Notes under the pieces: model-generated | Seen by the model: the letters and a program-made list of their open reading frames with translations, nothing else | What the model was told of the DNA's origin: nothing | Database searches by the model: none | Part shown: positions 16,601 to 29,100 of the stretch, piece after piece | Layout: each line of letters begins with the position of its first letter | Position numbering within the stretch: position 1 is the first letter of the stretch | DNA from: a virus | IMG/VR virus record: IMGVR_UViG_3300045972_000146 | Location: 29,864-93,863 of that record | DNA length: 64,000 nt | Direction: 5' to 3' (one strand) | Position numbers and translations under genes: made by a program

Positions 16601-19600
16601 TATCCTATCTATAGACCCAGCCATCTTCTCTGTGCCATCCATATATACTTTTGATGATAAGTTAGCTTTAGCCTGTTTAAGTGCCCTAAACTTACTTATA
16701 TCAGCTTGAGTCATTAATCTAGTATCTATAAACCCTTGTTCATTCCTAAATCCAAGAACGAAACTAGATAATGTTTCTTTTGCATTATTTAATACTTCTG
16801 AAGCATCTGATGATAGTGATTTTTTAGCATCATAATACTCTCTTGTAAACATTCTTTCAGCATTCTCTGATAAATAGTCATCTAACTCGTCATTATACGT
16901 TTTCAACTCAGATGGATCAGAAGGGACATCATATTTACTCTTTAAATCATATTTTTTCTGCAAATACTTTCTAAAATCTTCTACATCCTTATTAAACTGA
17001 CCTCTGAGCAGATCAGATAACATGTATCCAGTAGCCTTTCCATCTTTATTATGCTCCATGAACCTTTTGTAGGTTACGGTTGGATTAAATTTGCTTAATT
17101 CAGCAAAAGAATCTGCAAGCCCGCCAAGAACTCCGTCTATTTCTATCTCTCTAGTTATCTTAGATTGAATATCTACTACTGTTTTGTCTAATACTCTAAG
17201 CCTTTCGTCTTTCTTGTTCTGCAGACTACCGAAAAATACCCCAAGTGCGTGTAAGTCACTAGGGGCAACACTAAAATTCTTTAACAATTCCTTCATTGTC
17301 GGAGAACCAACTTCGTCTGCAACTTTTGCAGCCATCTTGCTCCATTCGTAATTAACCAATAAATTGGTAGTCTTATCTATATCTGTAAGAATTCTCTGTA
17401 TTTCAGTATATTGATGTTGAATCTCCTTTATTTTTGACATTGGAAGAGATACAAGTGGACCATAGTTCTTTAGATTTAGTATGGTATTGATAGCATGCAT
17501 AGTACTATCATATAAAGGATGAAAGTCTCTTCGTATGTAGTTTATATCATCTGGTGATATCTCATCTCCTCTAGTCATTATATTCTTCATTTCATTAACA
17601 GATTTTGCAGACTTCAATACATCTCTATATGCAAACTCTACAAAACTCAATGCCGAACTAGCAATTTCATTAGATTTCAAGCTTCTAAGTAGGTTTTTCA
17701 TTTCCTCAATAGTAGCTTGATCTGGACTCTTTCTTCTTTCTAATATCTTTATGTTTGCAGTTAAACCATTAATTGCGGTATGCAAGAAGTTATTGGCAGA
17801 ACTAGACGACATTTCTATATCAGTAGGCAGTGAAGATTCTTTCTGGCCTTGTTGAGGAGTAGATATTAATGCCGCAGCCTTTTTTAATCTAGATTTTCTA
17901 CCAAATGAAGCTTTATTTGAAATTTCATCTTGGATAGGACTTAGTACAAAGTATCTTTCTCCATCAATTTCTCTTTCATATATAGCATCATCCTTAAACG
18001 CGGTAAGTAGTTGATTATATAATGTGTCATTCTTGCCTATAGCGATAAGCACTTCATTAAAACTAGACCTATCTAAGTTGGCAACGAGCGATTTAAGTAT
18101 AAATGCAGTGTCTACTCTTTTGGTTTTGTCTTTAATTTCAATATCCTTGATCATTAAAGAATTTCCATTATCATATACGTCATAAATTGCAGCAGTATTG
18201 CCACTTGCATACTCAACAGATCTCTCTGCAAAATCTACATACGATAATTTGGATAGTATATTCTTTCTTATGAACTCAGTATCATAGACGCCATTATCAA
18301 TTATATTTTGTCTAGACAATTCGCCTGCTACATCATTGCTAAATTTTATAGCCTCTGATAATGTAATAGTTCTTTGTTCGAAATCTCTAAGCTTTTTTGG
18401 ATCGAGTAAATCTAATACTTTGTTAACGTCATCTGCGATCAAAGTTCTTTGGTACCCATCTATAAGACTAAGTTTATCTTCTCCATATAAAATCCAATTA
18501 GACAATCTATCTAGAGTAGTATTTGGTCTTAATTGTTCTATATCATTTCTTTTGCCAAATACGTCTTTAATAAAGTCAGTAAACGCCTTCCAGTATTCTC
18601 TTATAGTTCCTTTTAATCCAGGAGTCATAATCTTTTCTGCAGACTTATCCTCTAATGCTTTTATTATAAGCTCATCGAGTTTATCCGAATCAGAATAGTC
18701 TTTATATGATACTAACGAGCCAAATACATCTTTCTGATGTCTTGCGGCCTCTAGCGCAAGCTGATTATATATATACTTAAGCTCTGGGTTGTTTTTAAGC
18801 ATATTAAGGAATGGGTGACCAAACATCTCATGAATAGTAGTCTCTGCAGATAGTTCACTATCGATTAAATATGCAGTGTTTTCTTTTGCATTAAAAAATC
18901 CCAGTAGTCCATTTTTTCCAGTTATTTTATGGTTCTCAGTAACCCCTTCATTGAAAGCAGCAACTACTTGATCGTATGGAAGTATTTTAAACCCCATTCC
19001 AAATCTGGCATTAAACTTGTTAGCAATACCTGTAACTACATTTATAGTAGAATTAGCCATTGGATTTTTAATTCCAATCTGAGACATCTTTAAAGTAGAT
19101 CCAAATCCTATTTCGGTCTGATCATTCTTATCAACAATTGGAGTTACTTTGGAAATCATATTCTGTCTTTCCTCCGCAGTAAATGGAGCGCTTTTAATCT
19201 CATTTAATGTCTTAACTGCACGATCATATGCAACTTGAGAAACGTTATCTTTTAATTTAAAAGTATATATGATCTTCTTACCTGAATCTGTATTTTCGGT
19301 ACCAACTCTATCTATGGTTATATTTGAGTTAACATTTTTATCATACTTTCTCTTTATGGACTTAAATTGATCTTCGCTTATTGCAGTCATAGCCCTATCA
19401 TTTCTACCAATGGCATCAGCAAGTTCTTTGTTTATCTCAGCAACCTTCTCGTTATACATAGACTCTAGTTCATTATCCAAACTAGGTTGTGGAGATGGAA
19501 CTATTTGCTCTTCTATAATTTCGGCAGGACCCTGAATATCTTCTATCGTCGGCCATGACTCTAAGCCATTTTTACTCTGAAACGCAGCAGTTCTTATCTC

Positions 19601-19675
19601 CACTAATAATGGAGACAATCCTGACTCTTCTACAAGACGTTGGAACGCCTTACTTTTAATATCTATACAATTCAT
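13637..19675 (-). CDS. Large polyvalent virion protein, 2012 aa, with zincin-like motif
   Basis: A 2012-residue protein at the distal end of the late operon. Near the N-terminus ETTIHEMFGHPFL (H282, E283, H287) resembles the HExxxH/HExxGH zincin-like peptidases found in phage and conjugative polyvalent proteins. Residues 290-1400 are mostly helical and charged. The C-terminal 600 residues have alternating hydrophobic segments, including one clear membrane-like helix (WLMLVSVAAVLAGSMVG, about 1795-1815), and end in a lysine/arginine-rich tail. This layout recalls the large polyvalent-protein C-terminal domains injected with phage DNA. I see no RNA polymerase motif in it. Together with the 4533-residue protein it is probably packaged in the head or tail and ejected. 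It may act as a protease and membrane-interacting protein at entry, which is inference. Confidence 0.65.
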   Translation of the reverse strand: MNCIDIKSKAFQRLVEESGLSPLLVEIRTAAFQSKNGLESWPTIEDIQGPAEIIEEQIVPSPQPSLDNELESMYNEKVAEINKELADAIGRNDRAMTAISEDQFKSIKRKYDKNVNSNITIDRVGTENTDSGKKIIYTFKLKDNVSQVAYDRAVKTLNEIKSAPFTAEERQNMISKVTPIVDKNDQTEIGFGSTLKMSQIGIKNPMANSTINVVTGIANKFNARFGMGFKILPYDQVVAAFNEGVTENHKITGKNGLLGFFNAKENTAYLIDSELSAETTIHEMFGHPFLNMLKNNPELKYIYNQLALEAARHQKDVFGSLVSYKDYSDSDKLDELIIKALEDKSAEKIMTPGLKGTIREYWKAFTDFIKDVFGKRNDIEQLRPNTTLDRLSNWILYGEDKLSLIDGYQRTLIADDVNKVLDLLDPKKLRDFEQRTITLSEAIKFSNDVAGELSRQNIIDNGVYDTEFIRKNILSKLSYVDFAERSVEYASGNTAAIYDVYDNGNSLMIKDIEIKDKTKRVDTAFILKSLVANLDRSSFNEVLIAIGKNDTLYNQLLTAFKDDAIYEREIDGERYFVLSPIQDEISNKASFGRKSRLKKAAALISTPQQGQKESSLPTDIEMSSSSANNFLHTAINGLTANIKILERRKSPDQATIEEMKNLLRSLKSNEIASSALSFVEFAYRDVLKSAKSVNEMKNIMTRGDEISPDDINYIRRDFHPLYDSTMHAINTILNLKNYGPLVSLPMSKIKEIQHQYTEIQRILTDIDKTTNLLVNYEWSKMAAKVADEVGSPTMKELLKNFSVAPSDLHALGVFFGSLQNKKDERLRVLDKTVVDIQSKITREIEIDGVLGGLADSFAELSKFNPTVTYKRFMEHNKDGKATGYMLSDLLRGQFNKDVEDFRKYLQKKYDLKSKYDVPSDPSELKTYNDELDDYLSENAERMFTREYYDAKKSLSSDASEVLNNAKETLSSFVLGFRNEQGFIDTRLMTQADISKFRALKQAKANLSSKVYMDGTEKMAGSIDRIIADEISEFYKKINKGLTYSLKNQLFEETYKNVLSSMSQEEADTWFKNNTKVAYKQKWWDKLTSIEKNPQLPIYDELYELRKSLLNIYRNPDTMEIPAYILENTTIKGGSTLADKIKKIDIALSTARLQHPPKNGLGFKDIAKIEPTDEYKKTLRAVAQESLTNPSSISDFDNRTTYIDANGYRQLYSYWTKLIPKDENMIYNEPNTLWSEVDQSSEFINKNFNIEESEGGMVPKRSKYDNSREYNKLMKDSRSKAFYDKLKDAYEVANSNYSYIQNPSKYRLAQIPGTFLERITKGDTFLSGFREAMADQVRWMPYDNIDGDYDTAGLHRADGSKVRFVPTKYRTMLEDRDSISRDLLGSFAEYYRAAVHFREMSENAEKIELMLDGIKQTRVVDKENREVKGAGQSNTYSRASHFVSSAVYSDQLANDYSIKLGKKGITTTGATRERGNKFSLAKPMHTIINDFVRKINLFLNLFAIQSNAVASQINLKVEASCGIWMNNNGYLKGQKEVIASLPSALTKNLSGYSHNKLLSMMRMFGVTKSNLEDMKDLHGATLLKNVSKVIGYGPFTAGDFATKGAMLVGVLSNFKPYNGQFYSREQFISEFFPGNRSNGEIVFDAIDENMYDAFEVRDNMLRVNPKYASSLSESSINYATTVAADLARKLDGTLTAADKGKLHADAFASAFFLHRGFMQVAAEERFSSRKFNYRKQAWSSGDYTNIGSSGKILLDYLAEKVGESMHFKFGNTLGFKMGDMKNKYSTDQLYNFRKISGDLKWLMLVSVAAVLAGSMVGDSDDDKKRSWQQFIYTILLRNVLELGSVRSPMDAYGLIQSPTAAQPAIQQLGEIFGGMLDGTLFDRIQEGRYQYYTKLERALIKLTPAYKNYFETFIKPDLKAREAFSKKNINVIFTNVEKIAMTPAQRAKKDAIQKLEQERFNKQMEIDRGENKYLPLGYEETPQDLKDQKIRARRKSRSTRKINRQLKKVKKTM

Positions 19676-19725
19676 TTTATATGTTTACGCGCGAACGCAT
19701 CGTTTTATAACATTTAATTTGCTTC

Positions 19726-20082
19726 TTAATATTTTAGGAATTTCAATTTATATAAAGTTCCATTGATCAATTCTAATATATCATCACATATTTGTTGACA
19801 ATAACTACAATCTAATGTTTCTCTAAATGCAGTGTATTCCTCTGATTTGGTTGTTAAATATTTAACTGGAACTAATCCTTCTGATATTGAGAACGACTTA
19901 TATCCTTTTATAATACCATATTTACCTTGATATGATTCGATAAATCTATCTCTAAGATCTACTATATCTTGGTATAATGAGTTTAATGCCATATGCACAG
20001 CAAAACTATCAGTCTGCAGGTGAGCAATATGAATGTCTGTTTCTAGTGCGAATAGACTAGATGCGAATTCTTCTACTTTCAT
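19726..20082 (-). CDS. Ferritin-like small helical protein (DUF5856-like)
   Basis: This 118-residue protein resembles a four-helix ferritin/Dps-like fold. The pattern HIAHLQTDSFAVHMALNSLY (18-37) followed by DLRDRFIESYQGKYG (about 41-56) matches, by eye, a small family in crAss-like phages usually given a domain-of-unknown-function name (DUF5856). The histidines and glutamates could bind metal. It sits between the two giant virion genes, with an 18-nt gap before it and 50 nt after it, suggesting a virion or early-infection role. The pattern assignment is from memory and tentative. Confidence 0.6.
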   Translation of the reverse strand: MKVEEFASSLFALETDIHIAHLQTDSFAVHMALNSLYQDIVDLRDRFIESYQGKYGIIKGYKSFSISEGLVPVKYLTTKSEEYTAFRETLDCSYCQQICDDILELINGTLYKLKFLKY

Positions 20083-20100
20083 TTTATTTTACTTTTATTA

Positions 20101-23100
20101 TTAATAACATTTTTTCAGATAGTCCTCTAAGTTGGATAATCCAATTTCGTCAGAAACCTTCATTATGTCAGACATTGTTGTTCCTGGAGTCTTTCTCTCT
20201 ATTTTAAATCTATATGTAGCCCAAAGCTCTTCAACGGTCTTCTTATTTAATCCCTGTTCTGCCCTGAACTTATTTACATCTTCAACATTCTTTGCGATTG
20301 CTTCTTGATTATCCTGATTAGTTGGTAATAAATTACTCATGTGAGTATTAGTTATTTGACTTTTCAGTGAATTTATTTCAGACTTAATTGCTTTGATTTC
20401 ATCATTGGTAATCTTAATTTGATCAGCATCATCTTCTGATATGTCTTCCATTTCGTCTAATTTTTCATCAAGTTCATCCTCTAATGTTGCAATTTTATCT
20501 TGAAGTTCTGATATATTTGCTCTTTGAATATGTTCTTGAATTGGAGATGTCTGTTCTGTAGATAATTCTTCTTGAGTTTCTGACGCGGAGCTCATTGATT
20601 CTTCGCTCCAAGTAGCTTCTGTTTGAACATTAGAATCTGGCATTTGTTCTTCTTTTTTATCGAAATACCCACTATATTCACTACTATCATCCATAATAGG
20701 CTGTAAATAAGCCTCTAGACGCGTTTTAAGCTCTTCTAAGGCATTATCTGTATCAATAGATACATTTTCATCGAATATAGGTTTGACCTCGTCAGATCGC
20801 TCTAAAATGACCTTAGTATACATGTGTTCTGCTGCCTTAAATTGAGCTTCATTTGGATGTCCAAACTCAGTAACTGCATTTTCTAGAGTTTCCATACTAT
20901 AGTCCCCAGTAGAGATTGCTTTTTCAATTGCATTCGCCACAGATTCCTTTAAAGTATTATCGCTAACAGACATATCGTAATCTTGTCCATAGTCAAATTT
21001 TTCTCTATTATAACCAAATATATCCGCAATTGGAACTCTAGTATTCATCATATGAGCGAATGTGCCTTCTTGATTTGTAAACTTCTTACCATCCCATCCC
21101 ATACCAGAATCAAACATAGCCTTAGTGTAGTCCTGATCTGTAATTTTATTTACCCCAGCCAATGATTGTGGAAGTATATTATCTTTTATCATCGACCTAG
21201 TAGCATTGTGCTCAACAACAGACAATGCGTCTTTTCTAGAACCTAACTTATCTATTGCAATATATAGTGGATTGTATGGAGATTTCTCTTTACCGGTTGG
21301 AACATCTCCTATCAACTTATATAATACATAGAATGGAGTTTCTTCCTGAGGGAACATCTGTATTTTCACAAACGGAGCAAAATGACTATCTCTAACGCCA
21401 TCCATATCTTTTCCAAATAATGGAGTTGCAGTATCATGTACGAATGCTAGTGGATATTCTAATCCATTTATCCTCTTAGTAGAATCTATTGATGGCATAT
21501 ATCTCTTATATGGCTTCCCATCATTTATTTCTATATCAGATTCAGTAGTATAATGTTCTATAGAAGGAACTAATTCATTGTCGTACCATCTATTAATAAA
21601 TATGTCAGATAAATCTTTACTACTTAAAGCATCATTATCAGTGCTTGCTAATTCAGATAATTTCTCTCTAACAAAATCATAGTAACCTAAATCGCGTCTA
21701 TCATACTCAGATATCTTAACGGTATTTGAGGCATGATTGTCACCAGTACTATAAAATTGATACAATATAAAGTCCTCTGCAAACTTCTTAATTTCTGTAT
21801 TATCACTGACCAATAATGAACTAAAATGCTGTTTTAACTTCTCAGTTAACCCAGGTTCGTTAGTATTATTATTTCTAGGTCTAATATGGTCTGGTCTTTC
21901 TGCTTCAAATGGAGAATACATTTCTGTAGACATCCCACGTAAGAAGTAATTATCCTTAACCTCATTAGGAAATCTCTGTTGAATAGAAAATAGCCTCTTA
22001 GCTAATGTCTCTTTACCAAAGAATAATCCTGGAACATCAACTCCTCTATCTTCTGCTAATTTATCAAAGAATGTAGATTTTAATTTAGAATCAATATACT
22101 TATTAACCTTCATTATCATATCTCTATTATCTTGAGTATCTCTACCCATTGCCTGAAGAATGGTATTTGCTGATTTCTCAACAGATCTAGTAGTTCTAAA
22201 CAATATACCCTGACTAAGGTTTTCTGCAAGTCCTGCACTATTCTTTAATTTAGCATATATAAAAGTATTATTAAAATATTCAGGGAGGTTTGCAAATAAT
22301 CCTTTAGCTTTAATCATCTCTTTTACTTTGTTAAAGAACAGTCTCTGAGAGTTAAACGAATTACCAGCTTTTTTGGTATCCACCTGAGAGTATTTTACCA
22401 GTTCTGATAAAGCTCCTGCATATGGACTTAATTCCTTAAATGTTTCAAGTGCAACTAATTGACTATAATAGTAGTCAAAATTCTTATTCTTTCTAGACAG
22501 GCCATTAACAAGCGTATGTTCCATGAATGCATCCTCGTTATTAACTATTTGTTTGCCATTCTTATCTTTAGTATATAGTGCGTTTAATTGCCCTACATCG
22601 TGGCTATTCTTAGCTAAAGACTCTGCTTCTTTTTTGTATATAGGAATGAGTTTTTCTATCTCTTGTTCTATAGTAGTTTTCTTTGCATTTCTAATTCCAG
22701 ATAAATATTCACTACCTTTAGAGTCCATGGTTTTATATACGTCTCTAAATACTGGCTGACTTAGGAATAGGAATGTTTTTGCACCATATCCAGATCTAAG
22801 TAATAATGCAACCATTTTGTATGTATTAGCATTAACACCCATTCTAATAATATAAGGATCTTTTGCAACATCGACATGTGCATTTACCATTGCTGATAAC
22901 CAGTCCAATATCCTAGATCCATCTTGAGCATATATTTTTCCTACATTATCTATCATAAATTTCTTAGCTACTCCCTTAGGCTTAAACCTCAATTTAGATA
23001 TCTGAGACAATACATGATTTACTCCAGCCAATGCGAATGTAGGGATACCTTGCTTACCACCAGAATACTCAAGTTTCTTTTTACTTTCATAAGACAATCT

Positions 23101-26100
23101 AGATTTACTAAATGCTTCAAATTCCTTTCCTTCCGAATTATATTTATCGATGGTGGCTAAAGTTTCTTTTACCTGATCGGTAACAGCATCCAATGGAATT
23201 CTAGTTTCATTAGTACTATTAGGATTAGTTATTACAGCCATCATGACATCTATAAACCTATTCTGAATTGCTTTAGTAGAATTTTGTTTCCATTTATTCT
23301 CCTTAGAGTCATTCATTGTAGATTTAAATACTTCTCCAGTCTCTTTATTCTTACTATAGTTATATCTAGTAATGTATAATTTATCAATATCGAAGTCACT
23401 ACCAGTTAAAGCAGTAAATTCATATGGTAATATAACTGTATCTCCCATAAATTCAGGAAGTACATCAGTAATTTTAAGTCCAGATATAGACGATAATCCC
23501 TGAGTTGGAATACGATATCCCATTGCAGATGGAGCAGAATTCTCTCCAATTATATTATTGGTCTTAAGCCAATTTACTTTTTCCTCGTGAGTCTTTAATG
23601 TAGATGGAAGTATATCTTTGAATATATTTACAGAAACTACACAGTCCATAGATCCATCTGGATTCAGGAATCTTAATTTCTTTCCACCATTCAATTTATA
23701 TGCAGCACTAGAATCGTCAGAGTGTTTAAGTCCAAAAGGAGTCATCTGAATAAACATACCACCTGGAGCCTTAATGTCTACAGTCTTTTTTAATATGCTA
23801 GATAAAATCTTAGACTCAACAAAGGCATTGTCAACCAAAGCCTGTAATGGATTTGCAGTTGGATTTTTTTCGTCAAACTCTGATAATATTTCTGACACAT
23901 CACTTGGCATATTAGAATTCTCAGCCTCTTTAGCCAAGAAGTCATACATGTTCTTAGTATTGAAGTTATAGGTACCACTTTCTGGATCTAATTTTAATCC
24001 AAATTGCTTTTCTACTTCTAATTTTCCTCTATCTGATAACTCAGACATAGCTCCGTTCCATTCCTCTATCAACTGTTGTCCAGTAGCACCTTTTTGTCCA
24101 TTGATAGTGATATTTTCATATACGTCAGTAGGAACTATATTTCCCATAGAAGCTTTCTGTACTTGAGTAGCAATTGACATTTCAGCACCTTCGTGCGGCT
24201 CTGTTGGCAACTGATGTCTCAAATAATCAAACGATTGAGGACTAGATTTTAAGTCCTTAAGATCTGACAGTGCACTTTCTGCTTTATCTATGTGTACTGA
24301 TACTGGATTATCATTACCAACCTTAACTGCAGTTGAGAATGCGGCCATATCTACAGAAGATATATCATGAGATCCATCAGACCTCTTTTTGTTCATTTTA
24401 TCATATAGAACTTTCAAGTCTCCAGTTGCCATGAATTTAGGAAGTAAAAACATTGCCATCTTATCTAGCTTAGGAACATTAAGTCCGTCATAGAAAGATT
24501 CTCCAAAGTAGACCATCTTTAATGGATGTAATGCCAAATCAGCAACCTTTGCATATTTCTCTGGATCATTCATCCATGACATATCATTAGACTCCATCAA
24601 ATTAAATGCTTCGTCCATGTCTTTAGTAAAATAATCTTCACCGAGTCTGGTCAGCATAGATCTATACATATATGGAGATACATATACCGTAGCATCAGTT
24701 ACATTTACATTTTCATAAGCTTTAGATTGTTTGTCTACCAATGCTTCTGCCAACGCAAATTGTTTAGGATAATCAGTTTTTAATGCGTCTAATTCTTCTT
24801 TTCTAGACTTATCAGAATATATATCATACAAATCAGAAACAACTGCCGATCCAGATTGTTGCATCAATCTATTTACCTGAGCCGCATATGATCTATCCTT
24901 TATGTCAGACAACTCAGTACTTATTACTTTGCTATCGTTTAACTCGGCTACATTAAATGAGCTTATACCATGAAGAACGTGTCCTTCTGGGAATGAGTTT
25001 CTTAATGCAGTACCGGTAGATAATACGGATGAAAGTCTTTTTGTCTTATCATCACTATTTGCGTAGTATGCTAAATCCTTAGATATCAATTTGTCTGTCT
25101 CAAATTCCGATATAACTGAATTAATTGCAGTATTAGATAATATATTTGCAATAGTTACCATATCTGCATTTTCATCAGATATCCCAGCTGCTTTGTATAT
25201 GGCTAGGTTAGCATTATATATTGCTTGGTCAATCGATTTATTGTAATAAGAAGTACTAGTAACTATATCTCCAATTTTAACTCCTTTTGCAGGATTATCC
25301 ATTGTAGCGGTATATGAATTTACATTCTTTCCTATAAGCCCAATAGATAATGCGTAATCCATTTCAGATTTAGTTGCCGATGTTATAGTAGAACTAATCA
25401 TCTTAGATCTATTCTCATAGTTCTCGCTAAAGAACTTCTTGTCCAATCTATCTATAGCTTCATCCATAGCGGCATCATAACCTACCTGAGGGCCTCTTGT
25501 TGCCACTACTTTGTCGATATAGGCATTTAGATCTATTAATCCATTATACTCGTCTCCAGGGGTAGTAGAATGAACATACAGAGAGTCCATGTATCTGAAT
25601 CTAAGACCATTACCATGTCCAGCAGCCCATTTGGTACTTTTTGGACCAGCGTAGTGATAGTTCTCTATAAGTAATTTCTTATTTCCTTGAGCGTCTTTAA
25701 CCTGTTGCCATGCCTGTTTGATTGCATTGAATTCGGCCTTGTAATATCCATCAAATATATCAACAGCTTCTTTTGGGTATGATATCTTATTATTAAACCA
25801 TGTCATTCTCTGAGCATTAGCTGTAGTAGAGATCATATTAGGCATTTTAACTCCAAATATAAAGCCATAAGTCTTTTTATCTGCCATTGCCGGCAATGCA
25901 ATGTTACTAGATAATAAGTTTGACATTTTAATAGTATAATCTTCTAACGGAGATATGTCGAAATAGTCACGACCTTGATCAGCAACTCCTTCTTCGTATA
26001 TCTTAACAAACGTACCAAACGATATTCCTTTAAATGATTTACCAGCAGCTTGTTTGAATAATATTGATCCTTGATTAATTGGAACACTTAATAAGCTTTT

Positions 26101-29100
26101 TAGATATTCTTTATCATCAGAAACTCTATCAATTACGTCAGTAACTGTATTTCTAGATGATATCTGGTATAACGTAGCCCCATCTGCTCCATAGGTCATT
26201 ACCTCATTTGCATTTGGATGAACCTTAGCATATGCCAATGCATATTCCTTGATAGAATTTTCTCCACCAAGTAGCACTTTTGGCGTAACATCTTTAAGTT
26301 TGACATTGCCCTTTTCTCCATTAGATTTAATGATCTGAGGAAGAATTGTAGTAAATATTTTTGCAGTAGATTTATAGTCTTTTATAATTGCACTAACTGC
26401 TTGCTGCCTTGATAATCCCTGGTATTTATTGTTTATAATAAAGTCCATAGTCTCAGCATCAACATCTATAGCTACCTTATTCAATAGGGAAGTAAAAGCT
26501 GATAGCGCCTTATTGGAGTCCTCAACAGACATAGACTTATTTACTATTGCTGCCAGTTCATCATAATGCTGTTTTATTTGTATTGCATTTGCTTTATTGA
26601 ATACACGACCTTCTTCTGTCATAGAATAAATCATTCCATCCGATAACATATTCTGTCCCCAGAACATAGGAAGTTCTCTTTCAGCCCTATCTATATTACT
26701 TGAAATGTTTCTAATAGATTTTTCATATTCGGATCCTTCTTTAGCGCTCTTAGCATTATATACGGTATTGATGTAATCATGTCTATGACTATACATTGTA
26801 TTCCAGAACTTAGTAAGAAAGTTGTCATTCATCTTAGACAATCTTCTTTCTAGCATTATAAAGAATGGATTATTCTTGGTAGTAGCAAGATCAGCGATCT
26901 TAGCCTTCATTCCATCAACAGTATTTTCCTTATGTAGCTCATATACCATTGTATTCCATGCTAATTCAAACTCAACGAACGAAGGAAGCCCAGATAGTGG
27001 ATCAGTCTTTGCCATCGGAGTATTGTTTACCATTTCAGACTCAGGTATATTCCTGATAAAAAATTTAACCTCAGCCCTAATATTATCTCTCTTAGAAATT
27101 TCATATGAAGCCTTATCATGAGACGCAGCCTCCTTGCTTACTATCTCTTCGTCAATATCAGATACTTTTTCAGTTCTCTCGGTTATGCCAGTATTCTTTA
27201 CGCTTTTCTTTATCTCTGGTAAGAAGTAACTATCAAATTTGTCATAAACTTCCTGAAATAATTTGTATTTATTTTCTTCTTCTGGATTTCCCTTATATCC
27301 TTCTGCGGTGGCTAAAATACTTGACTTTAATTTGTTATAGTCTAGATTCTCTATGTTATCAATAGTTTCAATATCGTTTAGTCTAAACAAGTAATAAGTT
27401 AAGCTGTTTATAAGTCTATCTTTAGCTTCTACAGTCTTTAGACTAGTTAGTCCAGAGTCTCTAAATCTTTTTGCAGCACCTTCTTCGTATTTCTCACTAA
27501 ATTCATATGCGCTTTTTCTATTAATGCCTTTAGTTCTTAAAACTCCAAGTTCTATGTCCCTATATAGTCTTTCTATGTCTTTATCTGTAAAATTCTTATA
27601 TGCATCAAACGCATTGTAGATTCTTCTAAAAACATTATTTATTAGACTCCCATTTTTTGTATCTACATTATTTGTCAGAAGTCTATCTCTAAATCTCTCA
27701 GCTAAAAATTCTTCTATTTCAGAGTCAGTAGCATTCTCAAATGCAATCTCATTCTTTCTGATATTATCATAAATAGACATTCTTCTTTTCCTAGAAATAA
27801 GAAGTAATGAGGCTCTGTGATATGCTTCGTGGAATTCAGTTCCTTCTTGGGCTAGGTCAAATATATCTATTGATCTTCTTTTAGTAAGACCTTGAGCAAA
27901 GTCTCCATTAGACAGAGATATTACATCAGATACTATATTTATATCAAATTTTCCTCCAAGTTTCTTTCTAAGAAATTCTACAGCCTTATCTTCGTCTATA
28001 GTGTTTGACGGCATGTTATTAACGTCTATTAGCCTAGGAGCTCCAAAATCATCAAAGAATGATAATGGCTTAGCAGGAGCTTCTGTTTTCTCAACTATTT
28101 CATTTGCAATTTCAGCGGAAGTTTCAGTCTGATCTGATGCTATGTCTTGAATACTGGACTCAGTTGCTATTTCGTTTAAAATATTTTCATGATTAAGCTT
28201 TGCTCCGCTTCCAACTATTCCAGCTTTTAGTGCAGTTTCATATCTTTCATTCTCTGCGTCTATTTTCTGTTGGGTAGAAGATGTATTGTATGCTCCTCCT
28301 GGTACTGAAACTATATTCTCAGATCCTTTTGCAACAGATTTAACATCTGTCATAAACAAGAATGGAGGTTCAAAGACTCCATCTGCTAAGTCAGAAGTTA
28401 TTTTATTATTCTTTACTAACCACGCAGTCCAAGTAATATCCATATCTTCCTTAGTAAATTCAACTCCAGGAGCAAATTTAACTGAGTTTTTGTCTGAATG
28501 ATCTAAATGTGATTTCAATCCAGGAAATAAGTCAGAAACTAAGTTATCTGAATTTGTTTCACTATTCCATAAATCGTTCTTATCTATACCCCAAGTAAGA
28601 TTTTCATTTATATACCTTAATATATCAGCCTTCTGTGTATCATTTATAGTAACCAGTGGGACTTTATTTTCTCCATAGTATAGGATTCCAGAGGCAATAT
28701 AGAATTGCTTTTGTTTTAAGAAGTCTTTACCGTCTTCTCCAACATGAGTTCCTTCTCCAAAGTTAACTATTCTGTGTAGCAATGCAGCAGGAGTTAAACC
28801 AAATGGAGATGTACTATTAATCGCAATTACTTCTCCTTTTTCATTTAACGATATCTGTCTAGCAGTACTACCACCTAATTCGACGGCTAGTTTGTATATT
28901 AATTCTGCAGTTCCGGAATCAAGGCCGACCTTTTTCTTATTTACTTTGATTTTTACCTCTCCAGTTGGATTGATTGGATCTGGCTTAGTAATAAATATCG
29001 ATCCAGCATTTTCACTATTAGATACACCAACAGATTCATATAAGGATACTACAAGATTACCACCTTTTTCCCCTCTACCATATGCCATAACAAGATTGTG

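Noticed and set aside
13637-19675. A second RNA polymerase subunit in the 2012-residue protein
   Set aside because: crAss-like phages can have the polymerase spread over several proteins, but no D-x-D-x-D or barrel-type motif is visible here. The HEMFGH motif and membrane-type C-terminus fit a polyvalent protein better.
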